DNA of 64,000 nucleotides. Source: an uncultured Prevotella sp. Lineage in GTDB: Bacteria > Bacteroidota > Bacteroidia > Bacteroidales > Bacteroidaceae. Positions 1-9,300 of the stretch are shown here, piece by piece. The notes under the pieces were generated by a model. The model did no database searches. It saw only the letters and a list, made by a program, of their open reading frames with translations, and was not told the origin of the DNA. The position numbers and the translations under genes are program-made. The DNA is taken from positions 34,821 through 98,820 of the forward strand of contig ONQB01000007.1 of NCBI GenBank assembly GCA_900319905.1, written 5' to 3'. How positions within the stretch are numbered: position 1 is the stretch's first letter; each line of letters begins with the position of its first letter.

Positions 1-946
1 ACCAGAACATAGCCATGCTCACGGGACGGAGTCCATGGGAGAGGGCGTACTGCAACAGCTTCGGCTCGCAGCACTCGCCTGAACCGGCCGGAGGAAGCAC
101 GCCTTCCGCACCGGCGCCACCGGCACCTGCTGTGGCTGTGCTCGTGCCGTCGGCCATGAGGGCCGCACGTGTAATCTCTATCAGGTCCTTCTGCTCGCCA
201 CGGCCGTTGCACATGACGAAATGATGGAAGAGCCAGCGCTGCAAGTCGTCACTCTTTTGTCGGCGAAGCGCGCGCAGCGCGGTCAGGTTGTCACTTTTTT
301 GTCGGCGTTCGGCAGCTATGCTGTTCTCCCGCTCGCGCTGTCGCAGCTTCCATTGGTGCAGCCGGGCGTTCTCAAACTGTCGTCGTCTGATGAACGCCTC
401 GTCGGTCTCGTCCTCGTGCCGTTGCTTGTCGCCCACGGGCTTGGGATCGTCGGGAAAGAAATTGGTGGGAGAAGACTGTGTGGTGTTGTCCGCTTCTTCG
501 GCAAGTTGGTTTATGGTGGCGTTGAGCCGGCTGATCTCCGCCTCATGCACCTTAAAGTAACCGTCGGCTTGCAGATAGTCGAACACGGCGGGCACGAAGC
601 CTGGCCAGTCACTGCGTCCGCCGATCTGTCCGCTGTAGGCAGCGAGATACGAGAGCTGTGAGCTGCCGGTAGCATCTGCCGGAGCCACAACCAGCACGCC
701 AAACATCTTGCCGTTGTCTATCTCCTGCTGGAAGGCATCGGACAGACCGGTGGCTAAAAAACGGGTGGAACGGCCGTAGAGATAGTCCACCACCTCGTCC
801 ATTGCCTTGCGGCTCCATGCGTCGGGTTCGTAATAAAAAGGATTGTTGAGTTGTGCAGGCAGATGGACCGTGCATCCGTCGAAGGCCAACGGATGCAGCA
901 GCGCCGTGTCGTCGGCGCGATGGTCCTGTGTGCGCTCTCTGCCCAT
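1..946 (-). CDS. RluA-family pseudouridine synthase, N-terminal part (runs off window)
   Basis: The frame is open on the minus strand from ATG 946 to the window edge, giving 315 residues with no stop. The start overlaps the stop of the transporter gene by one base (TAATG), which suggests translational coupling. Visible parts: an N-terminal segment of about 125 residues, a charged helical stretch rich in Arg, Glu and Gln (about 130-235) that could form a coiled coil, and near residue 280 a Pro-Pro-Ala-Gly-Ser-Gly-Glu-Cys-Cys segment followed by a Lys-Leu-Leu-Gln-Tyr-Ala helix. From memory, that Cys-containing segment precedes the catalytic domain in long Bacteroidetes RluA-like proteins that isomerise uridine in rRNA or tRNA. 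The catalytic domain with its Asp lies outside the window, so the activity is inferred. Confidence 0.75.
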   Translation of the reverse strand, partial: MGRERTQDHRADDTALLHPLAFDGCTVHLPAQLNNPFYYEPDAWSRKAMDEVVDYLYGRSTRFLATGLSDAFQQEIDNGKMFGVLVVAPADATGSSQLSYLAAYSGQIGGRSDWPGFVPAVFDYLQADGYFKVHEAEISRLNATINQLAEEADNTTQSSPTNFFPDDPKPVGDKQRHEDETDEAFIRRRQFENARLHQWKLRQRERENSIAAERRQKSDNLTALRALRRQKSDDLQRWLFHHFVMCNGRGEQKDLIEITRAALMADGTSTATAGAGGAGAEGVLPPAGSGECCEPKLLQYALSHGLRPVSMAMFW

Positions 947-2607
947 TACACTAAGAACATAATGAGCATCTGTGCGATGACCACTCGGATGAACATGCCG
1001 AGCGGGTAGACGGTGGCGTAGCTGATACTGGCCGTGTCGCCAGGCAGCGTGTCGTTGGCGTAGCCCAGTGCCATGGGGTTGGCCATGCTGCCGCAGAGAA
1101 TGCCGCAGATGGAGCCGAAGTCGTATTTATGGGTCTTGAGGGCGATGACACCGATGACGACCACCGGGATGAGCGTGATGAGGAAACCGATGCCCACCCA
1201 TGCCAGGCCTTCCGGACGGAGAATGGTGGTCAGGAAGTCCTTGCCCGAGTCGAGACCGAGACATCCCAGATAGAGCGCCAGACCGAGCTTGCGCAGCATC
1301 AGCGATGCCGACCGCGTGGTGTAAGAGATGAAGTGCATCCTCGGACCGAGTGCACCCACGATGATACCCATGATGATGGGACCGCCCGCAATGCCCAGAC
1401 GGATGGGCGATTCCATGCCGGGCAGGGAGATGGGGATGCATCCCAGGGCCACACCGAAGAAGATGCCTAAGAAGATGCTGCCGATGTTGGGCTCCTCCAG
1501 CGTCTTCACCGAGTTGCCGAAGAAGTGCTCGGCGTTGTTGAGGTCGTCGTGCTTGCCCACAATGGTCACACGGTCGCCATATTGCAGTCGGAGGTCGTCG
1601 CTGGCCAGGAGCTTGATGTCGCCACGCAGCACGCGGCTGACATTGACGCCATAGGTGTCGCGCAGCTTGAGTTGTCCGAGCCGCTTGCCGTTGAGTCCCG
1701 TCCGCGTCACCACGCACACGCGGCTCTCCACGTTGGCGTCGATGGCGTTCCAGTCCACACCCTCGCGGTTCCAGTCCTTCTCCACCTGCTTGCCAAAGAG
1801 CAGCACCATGGATCGCTCGTCTTGTTTGTTGGTCACCACGAGCAGTGAGTCGTTGGCTTGGATGACGGTGTTGGCCAGCGGTACGATGACCTCTTTGCCG
1901 CGCCAGATTCTTGAGATGATGAACTTCAGGTGGGTCATGTTGGCAATCTGCGCGATGGTCTTTCCCGCGATGGCCGGGTTGATGGCCGTGAACTGTGCGA
2001 TGTAGGTATGGTCATCGTCGTCGCTGCGTTTGACTTCGAGGTCTTGTGGCTTGACAAACAGCTTGCGGATGATGACCATGGCGATGATGACGCCCACGAC
2101 GCCGAGTGGATAGGTGACGGCGGTAGCCAGTGCCACACTGCTGCTTGGCAGTCCAAAATGGCTGAGGGCTTGCGTGGCGGCACCGAGGGCCGGCGTATTG
2201 GTGGTGGCACCGCAGAGCAGACCCACCATATTGGGCACGCTCACGCCCGTGAGCGGCACCAGCAGCAGAGCAAAGACGGTGCCGAAGACGATGACGGCCA
2301 GGCTCCACAGGTTCTGCCCCAGACCCTCATGGCGCAGTGAACCGAAGAAGTTGGGACCTACATGCAGTCCCAGACAGTAGACAAACATGGACAGCCCGAA
2401 AGTCTCAATATAGTCGAGCGTCGTAGTGTCGATGCTCAGATGCAACTCACCGGCGAGGATGCCAATGAAGAACACCCAGGCGATGCCCAGCGAGATGCCT
2501 TTGATCTTGATGGTGCCGAACGCCAGTCCGATAGCAATGAGGAGCGATACCACCACCACCGTCTGTACGGCTGAGTGAAAGGTAAAGAGGGTAGAGATAT
2601 AATCCAT
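946..2607 (-). CDS. AspT/YidE-type putative transporter with central RCK domains
   Basis: Inner-membrane protein of 553 residues with the duplicated layout of the aspartate:alanine exchanger (AAE) family. It has a hydrophobic domain of several helices (about 1-190), two soluble TrkA-C/RCK-like domains (about 195-370), and a second hydrophobic domain (about 375-553). Both membrane halves contain Gly-rich segments (GLLCGATTNTPALG and GILCGSMANPMALG) at equivalent places, the sign of internal duplication. The family exchanges small carboxylates or is uncharacterised; the substrate here is unknown. ATG 2607 is preferred because it begins directly with the first hydrophobic segment; an in-frame TTG lies at 2619. 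The gene starts 8 bases after the kinase stop and overlaps the next gene by one base, so the three are probably cotranscribed. Confidence 0.85.
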   Translation of the reverse strand: MDYISTLFTFHSAVQTVVVVSLLIAIGLAFGTIKIKGISLGIAWVFFIGILAGELHLSIDTTTLDYIETFGLSMFVYCLGLHVGPNFFGSLRHEGLGQNLWSLAVIVFGTVFALLLVPLTGVSVPNMVGLLCGATTNTPALGAATQALSHFGLPSSSVALATAVTYPLGVVGVIIAMVIIRKLFVKPQDLEVKRSDDDDHTYIAQFTAINPAIAGKTIAQIANMTHLKFIISRIWRGKEVIVPLANTVIQANDSLLVVTNKQDERSMVLLFGKQVEKDWNREGVDWNAIDANVESRVCVVTRTGLNGKRLGQLKLRDTYGVNVSRVLRGDIKLLASDDLRLQYGDRVTIVGKHDDLNNAEHFFGNSVKTLEEPNIGSIFLGIFFGVALGCIPISLPGMESPIRLGIAGGPIIMGIIVGALGPRMHFISYTTRSASLMLRKLGLALYLGCLGLDSGKDFLTTILRPEGLAWVGIGFLITLIPVVVIGVIALKTHKYDFGSICGILCGSMANPMALGYANDTLPGDTASISYATVYPLGMFIRVVIAQMLIMFLV

Positions 2608-2615
2608 GTCGGAAA

Positions 2616-3434
2616 TCAAATAATGTCTAGATAGCGTTCCAGTGGAATGCCTTGATTTTTGTCGGTATTGGCCTTGTTGAGATCAATGAGCTTGTAGACG
2701 GCGTCCATAGCCTTTCGGCAGGCCGTCTTGAGCTTGTCGCCGTTGAGAATGTGACCGATCAGTACGGCCGAGAAGATGTCGCCGGTGCCTGGAAAGTGAA
2801 CAGGTATCTCAGTGTAGTCGAGCAGGAAATACTCGCCGTCGGTGTGATTGTAGCCGGCCACGCAGTGCTGTCCGTCGACGGGGATGGATGTGATGAGCAC
2901 CGATTTGGCACCAGTGGCATGTAGCTTGTCGAGCAGTGTGAAAGCCTCCTCGCGGGTCACGCCCTGCGGATTGTAGTCGTGTCCGGTCAGATAGCAGGCT
3001 TCTGTGTGGTTGGGGTAGATGAGGTCTGCCACAGCCACCATCTCGCGCATGCTCTGTATGGTAGCCGGCGTGACGCCGTTGTAAAGCTTGCCCTCGTCGC
3101 CCATGATAGGGTCGACGAAGATGGTGGCGCCTTTCTTCTCCTCTTCCAGACAATACTGGGAGATGATGCGGGCCTGTCGCTCAGAGGCGATGAAGCCGGT
3201 GGCGATGGCGTCGAAACGGAAACCTAACTGGCGCCATACGGGAAAGACGCCTTGGATATAGTCGGTGGTGTCGAGAATGTTGAACTTGCCGTAGTCGAGC
3301 GTGTTGGAGACAAGCGCCGTAGGCAGGTTGAATGTGGGGACACCCAGGTATGACAATATGGGCAACATAGCGGCGGTGGCCACTTTGCCGTAGCCGCATA
3401 AGTCGTTGATAAGCAATAAATGGGTCTTGACCAT
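2616..3434 (-). CDS. Pyridoxamine/pyridoxal kinase (PfkB-like ribokinase superfamily)
   Basis: A 272-residue cytoplasmic kinase expected to phosphorylate pyridoxamine or pyridoxal in vitamin B6 salvage. The N-terminus (LLLINDLCGYGK) carries the Gly-rich sugar/pyridoxal-binding loop of PdxK/PdxY enzymes, the middle has VDPIMGDEG and a YPNHTEA segment, and the C-terminal third has the anion-hole and catalytic-base motif GTGDIF. Length is normal for the family. It is first in a three-gene minus-strand cluster, with a TAATTTTG box about 25 bases upstream of the ATG. Hydroxymethylpyrimidine kinases are related, but the NDLCGYGK loop favours the pyridoxamine kinase branch. Confidence 0.85.
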   Translation of the reverse strand: MVKTHLLLINDLCGYGKVATAAMLPILSYLGVPTFNLPTALVSNTLDYGKFNILDTTDYIQGVFPVWRQLGFRFDAIATGFIASERQARIISQYCLEEEKKGATIFVDPIMGDEGKLYNGVTPATIQSMREMVAVADLIYPNHTEACYLTGHDYNPQGVTREEAFTLLDKLHATGAKSVLITSIPVDGQHCVAGYNHTDGEYFLLDYTEIPVHFPGTGDIFSAVLIGHILNGDKLKTACRKAMDAVYKLIDLNKANTDKNQGIPLERYLDII

Positions 3435-3459
3435 GATTTCTACGAGGTGATATCGACTG

Positions 3460-3467
3460 CAAAATTA
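3460..3467 (-). promoter_or_regulatory. Bacteroidetes -7 box for the kinase-transporter cluster
   Basis: TAATTTTG on the minus strand fits TAnnTTTG and lies 25 bases upstream of the kinase ATG. No clear TTTG is seen at the usual distance, so strength is uncertain. Confidence 0.45.
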
Positions 3468-3667
3468 ATAAAAAGAAAATAGGTGGGGAAGTGAAAGCTA
3501 ATAAAAAAGATAAAAGCGGGCGATAATTAGAGGCATGGCATGGTGGTGGACTAAACGTGAAAAAACGTTGAAGGAATTAAAAGTAAAAGAAAAAGGTAAC
3601 AAACGGCCTGCTTAATCGTTTGTTTTATAGAAAGGCATCTTTTGTAAAACTTATTTCGTCTATTGCA

Positions 3668-4756
3668 ATGATACAATCAACCAATAACTATTGCCTGATC
3701 CTCGCGGGCGGACGCGGGCGCCGCCTATGGCCTTGTAGTCGTGAAGCGGACCCTAAGCAGTTCATTGATTTCTTTGGAATGGGGCGTACGCAACTGCAGC
3801 AGACCTACGACCGAATGTCAAAATGTATTGATCCCGCCAACATCTTTATCAGCACCAATATAGAGTACCTGGACAGGGTAGTGAAGCAGTTGCCCGAGGT
3901 GGCACGCGACCATATCCTCGCCGAGCCCATCATGCGCAACACTGCGCCCAGCCTTGCCTGGGCCAACCACCGCATCAGCCACATCAATCCCAACGCCAAT
4001 CTCATTGCCGTGCCTTCCGACCAATTGGTCATGAACGAGGAGGCGTTCTGCCGCAATGTCAATGAAGGTCTCGACTTCGTGAGCAAGCACCAGTGCTTCG
4101 TCACCATGGGCGTGAAGCCTACACGGCCCGAACCGGGCTACGGCTACATACAGATGGACGACCACAAGGTGGGCAACATCTACACCGTGCGCAGCTTCAC
4201 GGAGAAGCCTGACCGTGAATTCGCACAGTTGTTTATGGACAGCGGTGAGTTTTTGTGGAACACGGGTATGTTCCTTTCCAACGTCAACAACGTGCGTCGT
4301 GTGTTCTCCACATTCCTGCCGGAGGTGCTGCGCAGCCTCGACAAGCAAAAGCCCAATGCCACACCGCAGGAGGAAGAGGACTACATGATGGAGAACTTCC
4401 CGACCTATCCCAACGTGTCGGTAGAGACGGGTGTGCTGGAAAAGCTGAAGGGCGTGTGCGTGATGAAGTGCGACTTCGGCTGGGCCGACCTCGGCACGTG
4501 GCACGGCATCTATGAGGCGTTGCCAAAGAATGATGAGGACAACGTGGTGATCAACAGTGACGTGCTTATGGAGAACAGTCACCACAACGTCATCAAACTG
4601 CCGAGCAACATCATGGGAGTGGTCAGTGGTCTCGACGACTTCATCGTGGCACAACAGGGCAACGTGCTGCTCATCTGTAAGAAGGAGGACTCCTCAGCGC
4701 TCGTCAGAAAATACGTCAATGAGGTACAGCTGAAGAAAGGTGACGACTTCGTCTGA
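3668..4756 (+). CDS. Mannose-1-phosphate guanylyltransferase (GDP-mannose pyrophosphorylase)
   Basis: A 362-residue cytoplasmic nucleotidyltransferase that makes GDP-mannose from GTP and mannose-1-phosphate for polysaccharide and glycoprotein synthesis. Residues 10-32 hold the signature loop LAGGRGRRLWPCSR followed by a Pro-Lys-Gln-Phe segment. Further on are a GYGYIQ segment, FTEKP, WNTGMF and the DFGWADLGTW block typical of the family. It is the short single-domain form without the cupin isomerase domain of bifunctional ManC/AlgA enzymes. ATG 3668 is chosen because the signature begins about ten residues later; an upstream in-frame TTG at 3620 would add an unconserved tail. It stands alone, convergent with the LRR gene. 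Confidence 0.9.
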   Translation: MIQSTNNYCLILAGGRGRRLWPCSREADPKQFIDFFGMGRTQLQQTYDRMSKCIDPANIFISTNIEYLDRVVKQLPEVARDHILAEPIMRNTAPSLAWANHRISHINPNANLIAVPSDQLVMNEEAFCRNVNEGLDFVSKHQCFVTMGVKPTRPEPGYGYIQMDDHKVGNIYTVRSFTEKPDREFAQLFMDSGEFLWNTGMFLSNVNNVRRVFSTFLPEVLRSLDKQKPNATPQEEEDYMMENFPTYPNVSVETGVLEKLKGVCVMKCDFGWADLGTWHGIYEALPKNDEDNVVINSDVLMENSHHNVIKLPSNIMGVVSGLDDFIVAQQGNVLLICKKEDSSALVRKYVNEVQLKKGDDFV

Positions 4757-4856
4757 CCCGCAATGCTTCGTGGGGCTTTGTCATTATTATATGCTCTCCC
4801 TCAGCACCGCTTGCCGTCATGGTCTTCAGGTTCCATATCTCGTAGACGCTTTGCAG

Positions 4857-4877
4857 GGGCCGGTGTTCTGCCGGCCC
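4857..4877. terminator. Hairpin between convergent genes
   Basis: GGGCCGG and CCGGCCC (7-bp perfect arms, 7-base loop) followed by an A-rich run on the plus strand. It lies 100 bases after the guanylyltransferase stop and before the convergent LRR gene, so it may act as a terminator. Confidence 0.45.
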
Positions 4878-4914
4878 AAAAATAAAGATTCAACCTCTAA
4901 AAATATGTCGAACA

Positions 4915-4947
4915 TTTTGTGGGCCGGCACAAGGCCGATCCACAAAA
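4915..4947. terminator. Hairpin ending the LRR protein gene (either strand)
   Basis: TTTTGTGG and CCACAAAA form perfect 8-bp arms around a GC-rich centre. The A/T outer ends give a U-rich tail in either direction, as expected for a bidirectional terminator. It ends 13 bases from the LRR stop codon. Confidence 0.5.
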
Positions 4948-4960
4948 TGTGGCTTAACTT

Positions 4961-6196
4961 TTATTTTGCAAGGTACTTCTTACCATGATAGATGTACATG
5001 CCTGTCGCAGGCTTGCTGCTTATCTTCATGCCTTGTAGGTTGTAGTACGCATTGTCTTCTTTTGCCTTTGTATTGACAATGTTGCTGATGGCAGTGGATG
5101 TATGACCGAATACTATAGCAGCTGAATCAAGTTCTACCGTTGAAGGCACCTGCAGATAAGCATGGTTGGCCTCTATGTATGATCTCCACTGATCACTGTC
5201 GTCAAAGCGCGTGAATACATTGTCATTAAGTACATAGTTTACGTTGTCGCCGTCTGTTGTTTTGAGACCGGTATTGTGCAGAACACCTTTGAGTAGATTG
5301 CCATGTCCCAAAACGGCATTCTGATTCTCGGCCATTTGTACGAAAATGGTATCGGCATCACTCTTGAGGATGACGCCTTCCCCGGCAGGAATTATTCCGG
5401 AAGTGATAGAGGATGTATATACCTGATTACTTCCTACACTATCTACTGTCCATACTGTTAGTTCTGGCGATTTTTCGAAAGCTATTGCTACTGGTGAACA
5501 ATATGTGTTGTAATTTGCTGTAGGTGTTCTGAGGCCGTTATCACCCCAAAGATCATATACTGGAATCTCTCCTGTAATAAAGAGAGGAAAGATATCTGTC
5601 ACATAATCAGAGTATGTGCTCCATGCCTTTTGGTAAGTCTCATACGTGGAGGGTCTGACGATGATATTCAGATATGCGTTATCCAGAAACGCATCGGTGC
5701 CAAGTGTTGCAGGTTTGTCGCCCATCACGAATACCTGATTCAGACCGCAGCGCTGAAAGGCTCCGTTGCCCAAGCTCTCCAATGTGGAAGGCAGTGTGAC
5801 AACCTGCAGATTTCTGTTCACATCAAAGGCGTAAGAGCCAATACTCTTCAGGCCTTCTGGAAAATTAATACTGCTGAAGCTCTGATAATAGAAGGCCTTG
5901 TCGCCTATCTTCTTTATTGTGGATGGCAGCGTTACCGAGCCAGAGATACGGGCTCCGTCACCGCCCCATAGAGAAAAAGCATTATCACCTATCTCTGTCA
6001 CGGTGTACTCTGCATCCTCATCCTCATCGTACACTGTCTGTGGAATGACTAAAGAACCATTGATGGTCCCGCCTGTCACGCGTGCGGTTGTACCATTGAT
6101 GGCTTCATATTTTATATTATCCACTACAAAGTCGGCATACGAACTGACCGATGATAGGAACATTCCTAATAGAAGTAAAGAAATTTTAGCTTTCAT
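4961..6196 (-). CDS. Exported BspA-type leucine-rich-repeat protein with C-terminal sorting-like tail
   Basis: A 411-residue protein with a signal peptide (hydrophobic LLLLGMFLSSVSSYA, cleavage near residue 22). Residues about 60-200 hold BspA-like LRR_5 repeats, seen as ITEIGDNAF, IKKIGDKAF, LKSIGSYAF and LESLGNGAF blocks. A middle beta-rich region of unknown family follows. The last 28 residues (AYYNLQGMKI then a Gly-Met-Tyr-Ile-Tyr-His-Gly-Lys-Lys run) match the short C-terminal tail common on exported Prevotella proteins and thought to direct type IX secretion. BspA-like repeats often mediate adhesion; that role is inferred. ATG 6196 sits right before the signal peptide; a GTG at 6202 is also in frame. 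Confidence 0.85.
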   Translation of the reverse strand: MKAKISLLLLGMFLSSVSSYADFVVDNIKYEAINGTTARVTGGTINGSLVIPQTVYDEDEDAEYTVTEIGDNAFSLWGGDGARISGSVTLPSTIKKIGDKAFYYQSFSSINFPEGLKSIGSYAFDVNRNLQVVTLPSTLESLGNGAFQRCGLNQVFVMGDKPATLGTDAFLDNAYLNIIVRPSTYETYQKAWSTYSDYVTDIFPLFITGEIPVYDLWGDNGLRTPTANYNTYCSPVAIAFEKSPELTVWTVDSVGSNQVYTSSITSGIIPAGEGVILKSDADTIFVQMAENQNAVLGHGNLLKGVLHNTGLKTTDGDNVNYVLNDNVFTRFDDSDQWRSYIEANHAYLQVPSTVELDSAAIVFGHTSTAISNIVNTKAKEDNAYYNLQGMKISSKPATGMYIYHGKKYLAK

Positions 6197-6236
6197 TTGC
6201 ACTTATTCTTAAGTTGTTTGTTAACGATATTGTTGG

Positions 6237-6267
6237 CAAAAGTAACAATAAAAAGCCTAAATGCAAA
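6237..6267 (-). promoter_or_regulatory. Promoter of the LRR protein gene
   Basis: On the minus strand TTTG (6267-6264) and TACTTTTG (6244-6237) are separated by 19 bases, a full match to the Bacteroidetes TTTG/TAnnTTTG pattern. The predicted leader is about 35 nt. Confidence 0.7.
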
Positions 6268-6328
6268 AGAAAATAACAAAAACGTGAATATAAAGTTATA
6301 ATTTCTTGGTGTTGGCATTAATTATTAC

Positions 6329-6336
6329 TAATTTTG
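6329..6336 (+). promoter_or_regulatory. -7 box of the first giant surface-protein gene
   Basis: TAATTTTG fits TAnnTTTG and lies 60 bases upstream of ATG 6396. It is divergent from the LRR promoter, so the two exported-protein genes share a regulatory gap of about 200 bases. The -33 element is weak. Confidence 0.5.
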
Positions 6337-6395
6337 CAAATGGTCAAATTGGCCAATATTGTTGAAGAGATATTTATATTCTGTAATAGATTACA

Positions 6396-9300
6396 ATGAT
6401 AACTAACAAAAACCTGTCATTAACACTTCTGTGTCTTTGTACCACTATGGTCTCTGTAGCACAGAAGCCATTAATCCCCGGTTCATCTCAACGGGTGAGT
6501 AGGGAACAGCTGATGGTGTATTCCACGCAAGGGGGTGAGTCACGCTTTATTACAACCAGGATGCAGGATCACACTGTCAATCGTCTCTCTGCACCAAAGC
6601 GCAGATCTAAGCCAGTTGGCAAGGCTCCTATGCTGATTAGTGGCGATGGTACAGAGTTATGGGGTGGCATAGTATACGCCGACTCATGGAATGCCGCCTA
6701 TTGGGCTGGTAAGGATGTTCCGTTTGGATATTATGCCTTCCCTGCATCATCGCAGAACTTTGCCTTCGAGCCTTTGTACACAGACGATAACTATCTGCAG
6801 CCAGATGGCGGTGCAGTGCTTTTGGGTGATACGCTTCATTTTGTGCATGACATCTATGGATATGGCACCCACTATGCTCTGTACGAGTCGTACGACGTGA
6901 CCACGTGGACCCGGCTTCGTTCAGAATTTTCTTACGACTATGGTATTTCTGCTTTTGACCTGGCTTATGATCCCACTTCAGGCAAGGTGTACGGAGAGTT
7001 CAGCAGCTCCGACAACGCTCAGGCAGGCTTTGGTACTATAGACTATAGCACGCTGACAAAGAGTATCATTACATATATGGACACTACATTCGTAGGGCTG
7101 GCCTGCAACAGTGAGGGGCAGCTTTACGGTGTAAACGTGGATGGCAACCTGTACACAATAGATAAAGTCAATGGCTCCTACAAACTTGTGGGCAGAACAG
7201 GACTGAATCCTTCCAATTATCGTCAGAGTGCGACAATAGACTTGAAGACAGACAAGATGTATTTTGCCTGTCAGAATAAAGACAATACATCCGGTCTGTA
7301 TGAAATCAACACAACTACCGGTGAGGCAAGTCTGCTTCAGCTTTTCGATGACAATCAGGAAATTTGTGGTTTGGTGATTCCCTACCGTGGTGTGGAGACA
7401 TCGTCACCTGCCAAGATCCGTGATTTTGTGGCTAAATTCACGGAAGGTTCTCTCACGGGAACATTCACGTTCACAGCACCTTCCACCACACAGGGTGGAG
7501 CGGCTCTCAGTGGCGACCTTACATATTATATAGTGGCCAATGGTGACACCATTGGTAAGGGGCAGACCACGGCAGGTGCAGCTGTCGCTACTACGGCAGC
7601 TGTTAAGGCTGCAGGCAGCTACCGGCTGGAAGTGCTGACGCGTAATGCCGCAGGATACAGTCAGCCGGCCCGCGCTCAGGTGGGATGGGCAGGCTACGAC
7701 ACGCCGCATACCGATTCGGTACATCTTGAAATAGACAAGACTTCTCGACAAACCACCCTAAGTTGGCATACTCCTCTGAAGGGCATTCATGGTGGATACA
7801 TCAATCCTGATAAACTACGCTTTGATGTCTATCGTCTTCCGGGAAATGTAAAGGTGGCAAGTCAGACAGCAGATTCTGTGTTCACAGAGACTTTACCCGA
7901 GGGAGAGCGTATGCTCTACAGCTATGCGGTGGTTCCATTCAATGATACCTTGATGGGAGATACAGCATACTCTGCTGAAAAGTCACTTGGCAGCTACTAT
8001 ACTGTACCATACTATGAGCCATTCAACACAGCAGCTACCGTAACAGATCTCTATACGCCATTCGATAATAATCATGATGGTGTGACATGGACATGGAACG
8101 ATGGTCGCGCTTCGTTCAGCACTGGATTTAACTATGGTGATGATTACCTTATTTCGCCAAAGATAAAGCTCGTATCTGGTCGTAAATACGATCTTTCCTT
8201 CATAGCCCATGGAGGTTACGGCCATAGATTGCAAGTGAAGTTTGGCGCTGGCGATGATCCAAGCAAGCGCAGCCAGTACCGAGTTATCATCAAAACGACA
8301 GAGCTGCCTAATGATCAGGATACGCTGTTCCATTATAACCTTGAGGTAGAGACCGAGGGTGAGTATCAGATAGCCTTCCACGCAACGAGTGATCCACAGA
8401 AGATTGGGCTCACCCTTGATAATGTGCGTATTAGTGCTGGTTCATCCAATGCCGCTCCGGATACTGTGAGGAACCTCACTGTAACTCCTGCTGCTCAGGG
8501 TAAACTTCAAGCTACAGTCAGCTTCACTGCTCCAGATAAGAGTATCAGTGGTGAGTCACTTTCTTGTCTTACCAGCGCCAATATCTATCGCAACAATCAG
8601 TTTATCGGTACTGTGAGTAATGTCGCTCCTGGTAAGGAGGTAACTTTCACAGACAATGCGCCACAGAACGGCTTTAACCATTATGCAGTGGCAGCCGTCA
8701 ATGGCAATGGTGAGGGACTGAAAGACTCAGTTACCGTGTATGTAGGTCAGGATCAGCCTTATAGCGTCCGAAATGTAAAGTATGTCGACAATCTCGATGG
8801 GACGGCGACCCTGACATGGGATGCACCAGATACTACCGGTCGTAATGGAGGATATGTGGATGCCGCAAAGCTCACTTACTACATCTATTACAATGATTAT
8901 ACTGATTTGGCTCCTGTCGATACTCTCTCTGAGCGCAGCTATACTACCACACTACGTACCACCGATTTCCAAAGTAACGTGTACTTTACTGTCGGTGTGG
9001 GCAACATTGCAGGTTTGGGTGACAATGTCACTTCAAATGTTCTTGTTGACGGTGCTCCTTATGAGCTGCCTTTCGAGGAGTCGTTCCCTTCAGGCAATTA
9101 CAACACACTGTGGTGGGTAGACACTGATCTTGGAACACAAGGCTTCCGCTACGACCAATCATTCTCTGCAGATAATGATAATGGATGTATATATTGGTAT
9201 CCTTCGTCAAATGAGTCCGATGGCGCTATCTTCTCTGGCAAGATCGACATTCGCAATGCTACCCGCCCTACATTGAAGTTCTACTACTATGAACTGCCGG

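Noticed and set aside
221-661. 146-codon plus-strand frame
   Set aside because: Antisense to the pseudouridine synthase, whose open frame spans the whole interval.
3818-4654. 278-codon minus-strand frame
   Set aside because: Antisense to mannose-1-phosphate guanylyltransferase; the His-rich and Val-rich product looks like a shadow.
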